From the NCBI RefSeq assembly GCF_020991085.1, contig NZ_CP087719.1, forward strand, positions 1,054,001-1,118,000: a stretch of DNA of 64,000 nucleotides, read 5' to 3'. Origin of the DNA: Roseomonas sp. OT10. Its GTDB lineage: Bacteria > Pseudomonadota > Alphaproteobacteria > Acetobacterales > Acetobacteraceae. Every line of letters starts with the position of its first letter. Position 1 is the stretch's first letter. A model generated the notes under the pieces. The model ran no database searches, had not been told where the DNA came from, and saw only the letters and a program-made list of their open reading frames with translations. Positions 17,546 to 26,122 of this stretch are shown here, in pieces. Both the position numbers and the translations under genes were made by a program.

Positions 17546-18532
17546 TCACTCCGGCGGAATGTCTGTTCCGCCGGCGGCGCGACCCGCGGCGGCCAGCGCC
17601 GCCACCACCTCCCGCAGCCCGCGGTCCAGCCGCTTGTCGCGCCGCATCACCAGGCCGAGCGAGCGGTGCAGCGGCGGGGCGAGCGGCCGCGTCGCCAGGG
17701 GCGGCCCCCCCGCCTGCGTGCCGGTCCGCAGCGCCATGCCGGGCAGCACGGCGCAGCCCAGCCCGGCCCCGACCAGCTCCTTGATCGCCTCCACGCTGCC
17801 CAGGGCCATCACCGGCCGGGTGGCGATGCCCGATCGCAGGAACCAGTCGTCGATCAGCCGGCGGGTCTGCCCGCCCGTCTCGTAGAGCACGAGGGGCAGG
17901 GCGCCGAGCGCCGCCGCATCGATGCCGCCCGGCGGCGGCGCCTCCCCGGGCGGGAAGGCCGCGAGCAGCGGGTCGTCGCACAGGGGCGTCACGGCGAAGG
18001 CCCGCCCTGGCGCCGGCAGGGTCACCAGGGCGAGGTCCAGGGCATTCTCCTCCAGCAGGCGCAGCATGTCCGGCGTGTTGCCCGTCCGCACCGCGATCTC
18101 CAGCCCCGGCAGCCGCTCGCGCAGGCCGCGCAGGATGGGGGGCAGCCAGTGGATGCAGGCCGTCCCGCCGGTGCCCAGCCGCACGCGCCCCACCTGTCCC
18201 GCCCGGTGCGGCGCGACCGTCGCGACCGCCGCCTCCATGGCCTCCCGTACCCGCAAGGCATGCGGCAGCAGGTCCTGGCCGGCGGGGGTGGGCCGCACCC
18301 GGCGCCCGACCCGCTCCAGCAGACGCAGGCCGAGCTGCCGTTCGAGCTGGCGGATCAGCAGGCTGACGGCCGGCTGCGTCACGCCGCGCCGCACCGCCGC
18401 GGCGGTGAAGCTGCCACGCTCCACCACCTCGATGAACGCCGCGAGCTGGTCGAGGCTGGGGCCCTTCGCACCGAAGATCGGCTTATGCTCCGCATAAAGT
18501 GAATAAGCTTCCCTTCTGGACGCGCGCCGCGC
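17546..18532 (-). CDS. LysR-family transcriptional regulator
   Basis: A regulator with the LysR helix-turn-helix (LDQLAAFIEVVERGSFTAAA, VTQPAVSLLIRQLERQLG) and a periplasmic-binding-protein-like effector domain. The first ATG/GTG-type start in frame, GTG at 18427, would delete the first HTH helix. The only canonical start that keeps it is a TTG at 18532, giving 328 residues. An ATC at 18478, with GGAG nine bases upstream, is a non-canonical alternative. A perfect T-N11-A dyad at 18483-18497 would lie inside the gene with the TTG start, which makes the start unresolved. It is divergent from the GNAT gene and upstream of ugpB in the same direction, so it may regulate either. Confidence 0.8.
   Translation of the reverse strand, partial: ARRASRREAYSLYAEHKPIFGAKGPSLDQLAAFIEVVERGSFTAAAVRRGVTQPAVSLLIRQLERQLGLRLLERVGRRVRPTPAGQDLLPHALRVREAMEAAVATVAPHRAGQVGRVRLGTGGTACIHWLPPILRGLRERLPGLEIAVRTGNTPDMLRLLEENALDLALVTLPAPGRAFAVTPLCDDPLLAAFPPGEAPPPGGIDAAALGALPLVLYETGGQTRRLIDDWFLRSGIATRPVMALGSVEAIKELVGAGLGCAVLPGMALRTGTQAGGPPLATRPLAPPLHRSLGLVMRRDKRLDRGLREVVAALAAAGRAAGGTDIPPE
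18483..18497. promoter_or_regulatory. LysR-type T-N11-A box
   Basis: TTATGC-TCC-GCATAA is a perfect 15-bp inverted repeat of the T-N11-A form bound by LysR regulators. It sits in an AT-rich patch at the 5' end of the LysR gene and about 70 bp upstream of the divergent GNAT start, a usual place for autoregulation. A further ATAAGC half-site lies at 18503-18508. Confidence 0.55.
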
Positions 18533-18565
18533 AAGGAGAGAGCGGTCAGCCAGGGGAAGGGCGGG

Positions 18566-19105
18566 ATGCGGGCGGACGGTTCGGTGACGCTGCGCGAGGC
18601 GCGGGCGGAGGACATGGCGGCGATCGCCGCGATCTACCGCGTGGCGGTGGAGCGGGGCACCGCCTCCTTCGAGCTGGAGCCGCCGGACGAGGCGGAGATG
18701 GGGCGCCGCCTCGCCACGCTACGGGACGGTGGGCACCCCTACCTGGTCGCGGAGCGGGACGGGCTGGTCCTGGGCTATGCCTATGCGGGCACCTACCGCG
18801 CCCGGCCGGCCTATCGCGGCACGGTGGAGAATTCCGTCTACGTCGACCCCGTCGCCCAGGGCCAGGGGATCGGCCGGCTGCTGCTGGACGCGCTGGTGGC
18901 GGAGGCGGGGCGGCGCGGTTTCCGGCAGATGGTCGCGGTGATCGGCGATTCCGCGAACCACGCCTCGCGCCGACTGCACGCGGCGGCGGGCTTCGACGAC
19001 ATCGGCATCCTGCGCTCGGTCGGCTGGAAGCACGGGCGCTGGCTGGACACGGTGCTGATGCAGCGCGCCCTCGGCCCCGGCGACGCGGCCCCGCCCGGCG
19101 CGTGA
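18566..19105 (+). CDS. GNAT acetyltransferase, phosphinothricin/amino-acid type
   Basis: A 179-residue acetyl-CoA-dependent N-acetyltransferase. It follows the layout of the phosphinothricin acetyltransferase/MnaT group: LREARAEDMAAIAAIYRVAVERGTASFEL in segments at the N-terminus, VENSVYVDPVAQGQGIGRLLL with the acetyl-CoA-binding QGxGxG loop (about 95-105), and NHASRRLHAAAGFDDIGILRSVGWKHGRW at the C-terminus. Such enzymes acetylate methionine sulfoximine, sulfone or similar toxic amino acids. Its stop overlaps the GTG of the MFS gene (GTGA), so an exporter and a modifying enzyme are translationally coupled. Confidence 0.88.
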   Translation: MRADGSVTLREARAEDMAAIAAIYRVAVERGTASFELEPPDEAEMGRRLATLRDGGHPYLVAERDGLVLGYAYAGTYRARPAYRGTVENSVYVDPVAQGQGIGRLLLDALVAEAGRRGFRQMVAVIGDSANHASRRLHAAAGFDDIGILRSVGWKHGRWLDTVLMQRALGPGDAAPPGA

Positions 19106-20355
19106 CGGCACGCCTCGCCGCCGGCCGCATCGCCGGCCGCATCGCCGGTCTGGGAATCGGCCAGACGATCGCCTTCGCCTGCTCCTTCTACCTGCCCGCC
19201 GTGCTGGCCGCGCCGATGGCGCGCGAGCTGGACCTGGCGTCGGGCGATGTCTACGCCGCCTTCTCCGGCGGGCTGCTGGTGACGGCGCTGCTCGGGCCCT
19301 GGGCCGGGCGCCTGGTGGACCGGCGCGGCGGGCGCGGCGTGCTGGCGGCCTCCAGCCTGGCGCTGGCGGCGGGGCTGGCGCTGCTCGCCCTGGCGCAGGG
19401 GCCGGTGCTGCTCGTCGGCGCCTGGATGGTGCTGGGCCTGGGCATGGCGCTGGGCTTCTACGAGACGGCCTTCGCCGCCCTGGCCGCGCTGCACGGGACG
19501 GAGGCACGCGGGGCGATCGCCGGCGTCACGCTGATCGCGGGCTTCGCCAGCACGCTGGGCTGGCCGCTGACGACGCTGATGGCGGCGGAATGGGGCTGGC
19601 GCGGGGCCTGCCTGGGCTGGGCCGGGCTGAACCTGCTGGTCTCGCTGCCGGCCCATCTCCTGGCCTTGCCGACCGGGGCGGGAGGGCGGTCGCCCACCGC
19701 CGTGGCAGCGGTGCCGCCGGGCGCCCCGCCGCCCCGTGCCGCCATGATCCTCCTGGCCGTGGCCTTCGCCGCCATCGCCTTCAACGGCAGCGCGATCGGC
19801 ACCCATCTGCCCGGGCTGCTGGCCGCCGCCGGCGCCGGCCCGGGCGAGGCGCTGCTTGCCGCCTCGCTGCTCGGCCCCGCCCAGGTCGCGGGGCGGCTGG
19901 CGGAGCTGACGCTGCTGCGCCGCCTCTCGCCGCTCGCCACGGGCTGCGCCGCGATCCTGCTGCATCCGCTGGGCGCGGCGCTGCTGGCCGGCTTCGGGGC
20001 GGCCGCGGGCTTCGCGCTGCTGCACGGGGCGGGGAACGGGCTGCTGACGGTCACGCGCGGCACCCTGCCGCTCGCGCTGTTCGGGCCGGCGGGGTACGGG
20101 GCGCGCCAGGGCTGGCTGGCGGCGCCCGCGCGCCTCGTGCAGGCGCTGGCGCCGCTGCTCTTCGGGCTGGCGCTCGAATCCGCGGGGGCCGGGGCGCTGT
20201 GGCTCTCCACCGCCGTCGCCCTGCTCGCGACCGCGGCGCTCCTGGCCCTTCGCCTGCGCCGGGCGTCCGGCAACGATGGGCCGCCTGCGGCAGCAGGCAA
20301 CGACGTGCCGCCTGCAGCGGCGGGCAACGAAGCGCCGCCTGCGGCGTCAGGATAG
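19102..20355 (+). CDS. MFS transporter with repeated C-terminal tail
   Basis: A 417-residue major facilitator protein with about 12 hydrophobic segments. The loop between helices 2 and 3 has GPWAGRLVDRRGGRG, the MFS motif A region. It starts with a GTG overlapping the TGA of the acetyltransferase gene. After the last membrane segment the protein ends in three copies of a nine-residue unit, GN(D/E)xPPAA(A/S), encoded by a 27-bp tandem repeat at 20269-20349. The tail is hydrophilic and cytoplasmic by prediction. Direction and substrate are unknown; coupling to the acetyltransferase suggests handling of the same compound. Confidence 0.82.
   Translation: MTARLAAGRIAGRIAGLGIGQTIAFACSFYLPAVLAAPMARELDLASGDVYAAFSGGLLVTALLGPWAGRLVDRRGGRGVLAASSLALAAGLALLALAQGPVLLVGAWMVLGLGMALGFYETAFAALAALHGTEARGAIAGVTLIAGFASTLGWPLTTLMAAEWGWRGACLGWAGLNLLVSLPAHLLALPTGAGGRSPTAVAAVPPGAPPPRAAMILLAVAFAAIAFNGSAIGTHLPGLLAAAGAGPGEALLAASLLGPAQVAGRLAELTLLRRLSPLATGCAAILLHPLGAALLAGFGAAAGFALLHGAGNGLLTVTRGTLPLALFGPAGYGARQGWLAAPARLVQALAPLLFGLALESAGAGALWLSTAVALLATAALLALRLRRASGNDGPPAAAGNDVPPAAAGNEAPPAASG
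20269..20349 (+). repeat. Three 27-bp tandem repeats at the 3' end of the MFS gene
   Basis: Units at 20269-20295, 20296-20322 and 20323-20349 each begin GGCAACGA and contain GCCGCCTGC. They stay in frame and differ by a few bases, mostly at codons 3, 4 and 9 of the unit. Confidence 0.9.
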
Positions 20356-20358
20356 GCG

Positions 20359-20841
20359 ATGCCCACCCTGCGCAAACTGGCCGTCCTCGGCGCCCTGCTC
20401 GGCCTCGCCGCCTGTGGCGGGGAGGACGAGCCGCCGCCGCACCTGCGCGTCGCCGGCGGCGACCCGGCGCGCGGACGGCAGGCGCTGGCGAGCCATGGTT
20501 GCGGCGCCTGCCATGTAATCCCCGGCGTGGCGGGGGCGACGAGCTGGGTCGGCCCGCCGCTGACCGCCTATGCGCGGCGCGGCTACATCGCCGGGCTGCT
20601 GCCCAACCGGCCGGAGGCGCTGGTGCGCTGGATCCGCGCGCCGCAGGCTGTCTCTCCCGGCAATGCCATGCCCGACCTGGGCGTGGGCGAGGCGGCGGCA
20701 CGCGACATGGCGGCCTATCTCTACACGCTCGGGGCGCGCGGGCTGTCGGCGCCGGGGCCGCTGCCCGTGCGCTTCGGCTCCAGCGCCGCGGAGGGGCCGG
20801 CGGCCACGGCGCGCGGGGGGGGGCCGACCACCCTTCCCTGA
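20359..20841 (+). CDS. Cytochrome c lipoprotein
   Basis: A 160-residue exported monohaem cytochrome c. The N-terminus MPTLRKLAVLGALLGLAACG has a lipobox (LAAC), so it is probably lipid-anchored to a membrane facing the periplasm. The haem motif is CGACH (around residues 48-52), and the distal Met is likely the one in GNAMPDLGVG. The C-terminal 30 residues are Gly/Ala/Pro-rich. It begins three bases after the MFS stop. The sequence resembles the small cytochromes used as electron carriers to terminal oxidases, but no oxidase gene is adjacent. Confidence 0.85.
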   Translation: MPTLRKLAVLGALLGLAACGGEDEPPPHLRVAGGDPARGRQALASHGCGACHVIPGVAGATSWVGPPLTAYARRGYIAGLLPNRPEALVRWIRAPQAVSPGNAMPDLGVGEAAARDMAAYLYTLGARGLSAPGPLPVRFGSSAAEGPAATARGGGPTTLP

Positions 20842-20974
20842 ACAGCCCGGACAGGCAAAGGTCTCGCAGGCGAGAGGAGGCGCAACGGTGTGCTGCCCCA
20901 TTCCGGACCGTGCCCTGGACCTGTCCGGACAGACATCCCGTGCGGCGAAGGGATGCCGCCACGGAGGACGGGCG

Positions 20975-23900
20975 ATGGACGCTGAATCCCTGCCCTCCGA
21001 GCTGCGCTTCCTCGCCGCCGGCAGCCTCGCCGGGCAGGAGATCCTGGGCCACGACTGGTCGGCCAGCCCGCTCGGCCCGATCGAGGGCTGGCCGACCTCG
21101 CTGCGCGCGCTGCTGTCGATGATGCTGGCCTGCCCCACGCCGATGTACCTGGCCTGGGGGCCGCAGCTCGTCAGCTTCTACAACGATGCCTATCGCCCGA
21201 TCTTCGGGGCGCGGGCGGACCGCGCGCTGGGCACCCCCTTCCCGGAGATCTGGTCCGACCTGTGGGAGACGATCGGCCCCTTCGCCGAGGCGGCTCTGGC
21301 CGGGCAGCCGCAATCCTTCCACAACCTGCCGCTGACCATGGACCATCGCGGCCCGGCGCAGGAGAGCTGGTGGAGCTTCTCCTACTCCGCCGTGTACGAT
21401 GAATCGGGCCGCGTCGCCGGGATGCTCTGCGTCACGCGCGAAACCACCCGCCAGCTTCTGGCCGAGCGGGCGCTGCGCGAGAGCGAGGCGGAACTGCGCC
21501 GCACCCTGGAGCTGACGCCGCAGGTCCCCTGGACCGCCGATCCCGGCGGGCGCGTCACCAGCATCTCGCCGCGCTGGCTGGCCTGGACCGGGTTGAGCCA
21601 GGAGGAGGCACTGGGCGAGGGCTGGAGCCGGGTGGTGCACCCGGAGGACCGGGAGACCGTCCTGCGGGGCTGGACCGTCTCCCTGGCCAGCGGCGAGCCC
21701 TATGACGTCGAGCACCGCATCCGCCTGTCCGACGGGCGCTACGCCTGGATGCGCTCCCGCGCGGCGCCGTGGCGCGATCCCGTCGGCGGCAAGGTGCTGC
21801 GCTGGTACGGCGCCACCGAGGATGTGGACGAGCAGGTGCGCGCCGGGCAGGCGCAGCGCGAAAGCGAGGAGCGACTGCAGCTCGCCCTCACCGCCGCGGG
21901 CAGCATCGGCAGCTGGGACTGGGACGTGCCGCGCAACCGGGTGGTGGCCGATATCCGCTTCGCCCGGCTCTACGGCGTCGATCCCGAGCTGGCGGCCGCC
22001 GGTGCGCCGCTGGAGGCCTTCTTTCGCAACGTCCATCCCGGCGACATCGACCGGCTGCGCGCCGCCATTGCCGAGGCGCTCTGGACGGGCGGCCTGCTGT
22101 CCGAGGAGTACCGGCTGGTGCCGCCGGACGGCGGCGTGCGCTGGGTGGTGGCCCAGGGCCGCTGCACCCTGGCGGCCGACGGCACGCCGCTGCGGCTCTC
22201 CGGCATCAGCCTCGACATCTCCCGCCGCCGCGGCGCGGAGGAGGCGCTGCGCCGCGCCAACGAGGAGCGCAGCTTCCTCTTCGCCCTGGCCGAGCGACAG
22301 CGCGGGGTGGAGGAGCCGGTGGCCATACTGCGCCTGACGGCGGAAGCGCTGGGCGAGCGGCTGGCGGCGGACCGCCTGGGCTTCTACCGGCGTGACCCGG
22401 GCGGCGAGGCCAGCTTCGGCCCCGGCTGGGCCTTCGGGCCGCTGCCGGCCTTCCCGTCGCGCCTGCCCGGCGGGGCGCTGGGCGCGCTGGCCGAGGCGCG
22501 GGCGCAGGCTGGCCTTCCCGTGGTGATCGCCGACCTGCGCGACGACCCGGCGGCGGCAGGATCGTGCCTGCCGGCCCAGGCCGTCCTGGCCGCGGTGGAC
22601 CTGCCGCTGCGCCGGGGCGGGCGCTGGGAGGCGGGTCTGGCCGTGCACCAGGCCGCGCCGCGCCGCTGGACGGAGGAGGAGGTGTCGCTGCTGGAGGAGG
22701 CGGCGCAGCTCACCTGGGACGCCGTGCTGCGCGCCGAGGCGCAGGAGACGCTGCGCCGGAACGAGGCGCGCTTCCGCGGCATCGCCAACTCCATCGACCA
22801 GATGGTGTGGTCCACCCGGCCGGACGGCTACCACGACTACTACAACGAGCGTTGGTACGAATACACCGGCGTGCCGCGCGGCTCGACCGACGGCGAAGCC
22901 TGGAACGGCATGTTCCACCCCGAGGACCGCGACCGCGCGCGGCGGGTGTGGCGCCGCTCCCTGGCCACGGGCGAGCCCTATCGCATCGAGTACCGGCTGC
23001 GCCATTGCTCCGGGCAATACCGCTGGGTCCTGGGCCGGGCACAGCCGGTGCGCGACGAATCGGGGACGGTCCAGCGCTGGTTCGGCACCTGCACCGACAT
23101 CCAGGAGATCGTCGATGCGCGGGAGGTGCTGGCGCGCTCCCGCGAGGAGCTGGAGCGGCAAGTGGGGCAGCGCACCGCGGAGCTGGCCGAGCTCTATGCC
23201 CGCACCCCCGTCGCGCTGCACTCGCTCGACCGGGAGCGCCGGCTGATCAGTGTCTCGGACCGCTGGCTGTCCTTCATGGGCTATGCGGCGCGGCACGAGG
23301 TGCTGGGACGCCCGCTCTCCGACTTCCTCACCCCGGAGAGCGATGCCCGCTTCCCCGAGGATTGGGCGCGGCTGCTGCGCGAGGACGCGCTGGACGACCT
23401 GCCCTATCGCTACGTCAGGAAGTCGGGCGAGGTGGCGGACGTGCTCGTCTCCACCCGGCTCGGCCGCGACGCGGAGGGACGGCCAGTGCGCACCATGGCC
23501 TCGGTCATCGACGTGTCCGGCCGGCTGCGCGCGGAGGCGGAGCGCGACCGGGCCGAGGCGGCGCTGCGCCAGTCACAGAAGATGGAGGCTCTGGGCCAGC
23601 TCACCGGCGGCATCGCGCACGACTTCAACAACATGCTGGCCGTGGTGATCGGCGGGCTGAACCTGCTGCGCCGGCGGCTGGAGCGCGGCGACACGCAGGT
23701 CGGCCGCTACGTCGATGCGGCGATGGAAGGCGCGACCCGCGCGGCGGCGCTGACGCAGCGGCTGCTGGCCTTCTCGCGGCAGCAGCCGCTGGCGCCCGAG
23801 GTGATCGACGTCAACGCGCTGGTCCGCGGCATGACGGAGCTGCTGCGCCGCAGCCTGGGCGAGGCGATCCGGGTGGAGACGCGCCTGGCGGGCGACCTGC

Positions 23901-24697
23901 GCCCCGTGCGGGTCGATCCGGTGCAGCTGGAGAATGCCATCCTCAACCTGTCGGTGAATGCGCGCGATGCCATGGCGCAGGGCGGCCGGCTGACCATCGC
24001 GACCGCCAACCTGACTCTGGCGCCCGGCGAGGACGGCATCGTGCCGCCGGGCGAGTACGTTCTGCTCTGCGTGCAGGATACCGGGACCGGCATGCCGCCC
24101 GAGGTGCTGGCCAAGGCCTTCGATCCCTTCTTCACCACCAAGGGCGTGGGCAAGGGCACCGGGCTGGGGCTGAGCCAGGTGTTCGGCTTCGTGCGCCAGT
24201 CGGGCGGGCAGGTCCAGATCGCCTCGGAGCCGGGACAGGGGACGGCGGTGCGCATCTACCTGCCGTCCAGCCAGGCCGAGGCCGTGCCGCTGCCCCGGCA
24301 CCAGCCCGCCCTGCCGCTGCGGCCCGGCTCCGCCTCCGAGGTGGTGCTGGTGGTGGAGGACGAGGATCGCGTGCGCGCCCATTCCGTCGAGGCGGTGCGG
24401 GAGCTGGGCTACGGCGTCGTCTCCGCCTCCGGTGGCGCCGAGGCCCTGCGGCTGCTGGAGACGGATGCGCCGGTGACACTGCTCTTCACGGATATGGTGA
24501 TGCCGGAAATGAACGGCCGCGCGCTGGCCGAGCAGGCGCTGCGTCTGCGTCCGGGGCTGAAGGTGCTGTTCACCACCGGCTATGCGGGCGGCCCGGCCGG
24601 ATCAGCCCCCGGGGCCGGGCCGGGCGGCAACCTCCTGCCCAAGCCGTTCGACATCGAGCAACTCGCGGTGAAGCTGCGCGAGGTGCTGGATGGATAA
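20975..24697 (+). CDS. Hybrid histidine kinase with five PAS-like domains and a GAF-like domain
   Basis: A 1240-residue sensor kinase without clear membrane segments. Domains in order, approximately: PAS-like 20-165, PAS 180-290, PAS 305-420, GAF-like 435-585, PAS 598-715, PAS 735-855, HisKA with phosphoacceptor His 882 (GGIAHDFNN), HATPase_c 980-1090 (N box NLSVNARDAM, DTGTGMPPE, GKGTGLGLS) and a C-terminal receiver with Asp 1173 (LLFTDMVMPEMNG). Several PAS units are the PAS_3 type with a C-terminal PAC. It is a cytoplasmic sensor that ends in its own receiver, so an unlinked response partner is expected. The ATG at 20975 follows GGAGG; earlier in-frame starts overlap the cytochrome gene. 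Confidence 0.92.
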   Translation: MDAESLPSELRFLAAGSLAGQEILGHDWSASPLGPIEGWPTSLRALLSMMLACPTPMYLAWGPQLVSFYNDAYRPIFGARADRALGTPFPEIWSDLWETIGPFAEAALAGQPQSFHNLPLTMDHRGPAQESWWSFSYSAVYDESGRVAGMLCVTRETTRQLLAERALRESEAELRRTLELTPQVPWTADPGGRVTSISPRWLAWTGLSQEEALGEGWSRVVHPEDRETVLRGWTVSLASGEPYDVEHRIRLSDGRYAWMRSRAAPWRDPVGGKVLRWYGATEDVDEQVRAGQAQRESEERLQLALTAAGSIGSWDWDVPRNRVVADIRFARLYGVDPELAAAGAPLEAFFRNVHPGDIDRLRAAIAEALWTGGLLSEEYRLVPPDGGVRWVVAQGRCTLAADGTPLRLSGISLDISRRRGAEEALRRANEERSFLFALAERQRGVEEPVAILRLTAEALGERLAADRLGFYRRDPGGEASFGPGWAFGPLPAFPSRLPGGALGALAEARAQAGLPVVIADLRDDPAAAGSCLPAQAVLAAVDLPLRRGGRWEAGLAVHQAAPRRWTEEEVSLLEEAAQLTWDAVLRAEAQETLRRNEARFRGIANSIDQMVWSTRPDGYHDYYNERWYEYTGVPRGSTDGEAWNGMFHPEDRDRARRVWRRSLATGEPYRIEYRLRHCSGQYRWVLGRAQPVRDESGTVQRWFGTCTDIQEIVDAREVLARSREELERQVGQRTAELAELYARTPVALHSLDRERRLISVSDRWLSFMGYAARHEVLGRPLSDFLTPESDARFPEDWARLLREDALDDLPYRYVRKSGEVADVLVSTRLGRDAEGRPVRTMASVIDVSGRLRAEAERDRAEAALRQSQKMEALGQLTGGIAHDFNNMLAVVIGGLNLLRRRLERGDTQVGRYVDAAMEGATRAAALTQRLLAFSRQQPLAPEVIDVNALVRGMTELLRRSLGEAIRVETRLAGDLRPVRVDPVQLENAILNLSVNARDAMAQGGRLTIATANLTLAPGEDGIVPPGEYVLLCVQDTGTGMPPEVLAKAFDPFFTTKGVGKGTGLGLSQVFGFVRQSGGQVQIASEPGQGTAVRIYLPSSQAEAVPLPRHQPALPLRPGSASEVVLVVEDEDRVRAHSVEAVRELGYGVVSASGGAEALRLLETDAPVTLLFTDMVMPEMNGRALAEQALRLRPGLKVLFTTGYAGGPAGSAPGAGPGGNLLPKPFDIEQLAVKLREVLDG

Positions 24698-24715
24698 TGG
24701 GCTCATGCGCGCGGC

Positions 24716-25076
24716 GGGATGCCTTGATCCGTGCCGGCGTGGTGCCCGTGGCCCGGGGGCAAGGCTCTGCCTCGCCCCCGTACCCCCACTCCGCCAGGAC
24801 CCTGCGGGCCCTGGACCCGATCAGCGCTGCCGCGGGACAGCCTGACACGGGGTCACAGCGCCGAGGAGCTTGGCTCCTCGGCGGGACCGGCCGCAGCCCG
24901 CACTGACGCCTTCTGAGCTTCTTCAGAGTCCCGCCTGTCCGCGCTCTGTCAGGGTTCAGTCCGGAGGCTGACGTCTACCGGAAGCACCAGACTCCCAGCG
25001 GGGACCGGGGCCCGCTTGTGGCCCCGGCAGGGGAGGGTCTGGGAGGGGACGGCGTCCCCTCCCGGTCCGACGCTGG
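24716..25076. repeat. Dispersed hairpin-rich intergenic repeat, copy B
   Basis: This second copy of the element at 5253-5601 fills most of the 420-bp gap between the convergent kinase gene and the actF gene. Hairpins equivalent to copy A are present: 24755-24779 (loop tct instead of gct), 24861-24881 (loop ttg instead of cat), the CCGGGGCC hairpin near 25005-25027 and the GGGAGGGGAC hairpin near 25041-25063. Stems are conserved while loops differ. The remaining 41 bases up to 25117 hold nothing recognisable. Confidence 0.85.
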
Positions 25077-25117
25077 AACACCACAGCACGACAGGTCAGA
25101 TCATCCCGCCGTACGGA

Positions 25118-26122
25118 TCAGCCCGGCGCGCGGCGTGTGCCCAACATCGCGCGCCACCAGCCGTACAGCACCGCGGTGAGCAGCAGCAGCACCGCCGCAT
25201 CGGCGCGGGGCGGCCAGGCCGGGCCAGGGGCATCGGGGCGCAGCAGCCAGATGAGGTAGCCGGCGTGCTGGAGCAGCAGCAGTCCGGCGGCGAGGCCCAG
25301 CCGTGGGCGCAGCCAGGCCCCGGTGGGTCGGAGGAGCAGGGCCACGGCGAGGAGCAGCGCGGGCAGCACCAGCCCGGGGTTCAGCCAGAGCCACGTATCC
25401 CGCGCGCGGTACCATGCGGCTTCGGCCGGCAGGTCGGCCGCCCAGACCGTCAGGAACTCCAGGAAGCGCAGCCAGAGCGACCCCAGGGCAAGGGCCATCA
25501 GCGCGCGGCCCTGGCTGACGAGGTCGGCTTCCTCCGTCCGGCTGCGCCACAGCCCGACCAGGACGGCGGCGGCCAGGGCGCCGAGCATCTGGTCGATCCA
25601 GCCGGTGAAGCCCTGCAGCTCGCCCAGCCAGAAGGGGGCGCGCGACTGCACCCAGTCCTGCACGGCCATGCCGACGGAGAAGGCCAGCAGCACCAGCGCC
25701 ACGCCGCCCAGCACCCGGTGCCGCCCAGGCCGCGCCAGGGCCCGGGCGAGCAGCAGCCAGGTCGCGGCGAAGGCGGCGGCCCGCAGGCAGAAGAAGCCGG
25801 GCTGCAGCCAGAGCGCCCGCCCCTCGGGCAGCGGCAGATCCTGCATGGCCCAGGGGTAGAGCCAGTCGAGACGCAGCAGGACCGGCGCGGCCAGCAGCAG
25901 CACCAGCGGCAGGGTGCGGGTCGCCGCCTCCATCTCGGCGCGCACGGGGCGCAGATAGGTCTCGCCCAGCAGGTGGCCGACGGCCAGCACGCCGAGCGCC
26001 CCGACCGCCAGGTCGAACCAGAACAGCACGCCGAAGAGCCAGGATTCCAGCAGCGCCGGGCTGCCCAGCCCGGCGACGCCGGCCGATAGCCCGGCGACGG
26101 CGAGGAGCGAGGCCCATTTCAC
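25118..26122 (-). CDS. actF: Alternative complex III subunit ActF
   Basis: A 334-residue multi-spanning membrane protein with about ten hydrophobic segments, the last of six act genes. ActF is one of the two or three quinone-side membrane subunits of alternative complex III, a quinol:cytochrome c oxidoreductase. The sequence has LFGVLFWFDLAVGALGVLAVGHL and MAVQDWVQSRAPFWLGELQGF-like segments typical of ActF. It starts with a GTG overlapping the TGA of actE (GTGA). The assignment rests on both family resemblance and position. Confidence 0.82.
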   Translation of the reverse strand: MKWASLLAVAGLSAGVAGLGSPALLESWLFGVLFWFDLAVGALGVLAVGHLLGETYLRPVRAEMEAATRTLPLVLLLAAPVLLRLDWLYPWAMQDLPLPEGRALWLQPGFFCLRAAAFAATWLLLARALARPGRHRVLGGVALVLLAFSVGMAVQDWVQSRAPFWLGELQGFTGWIDQMLGALAAAVLVGLWRSRTEEADLVSQGRALMALALGSLWLRFLEFLTVWAADLPAEAAWYRARDTWLWLNPGLVLPALLLAVALLLRPTGAWLRPRLGLAAGLLLLQHAGYLIWLLRPDAPGPAWPPRADAAVLLLLTAVLYGWWRAMLGTRRAPG

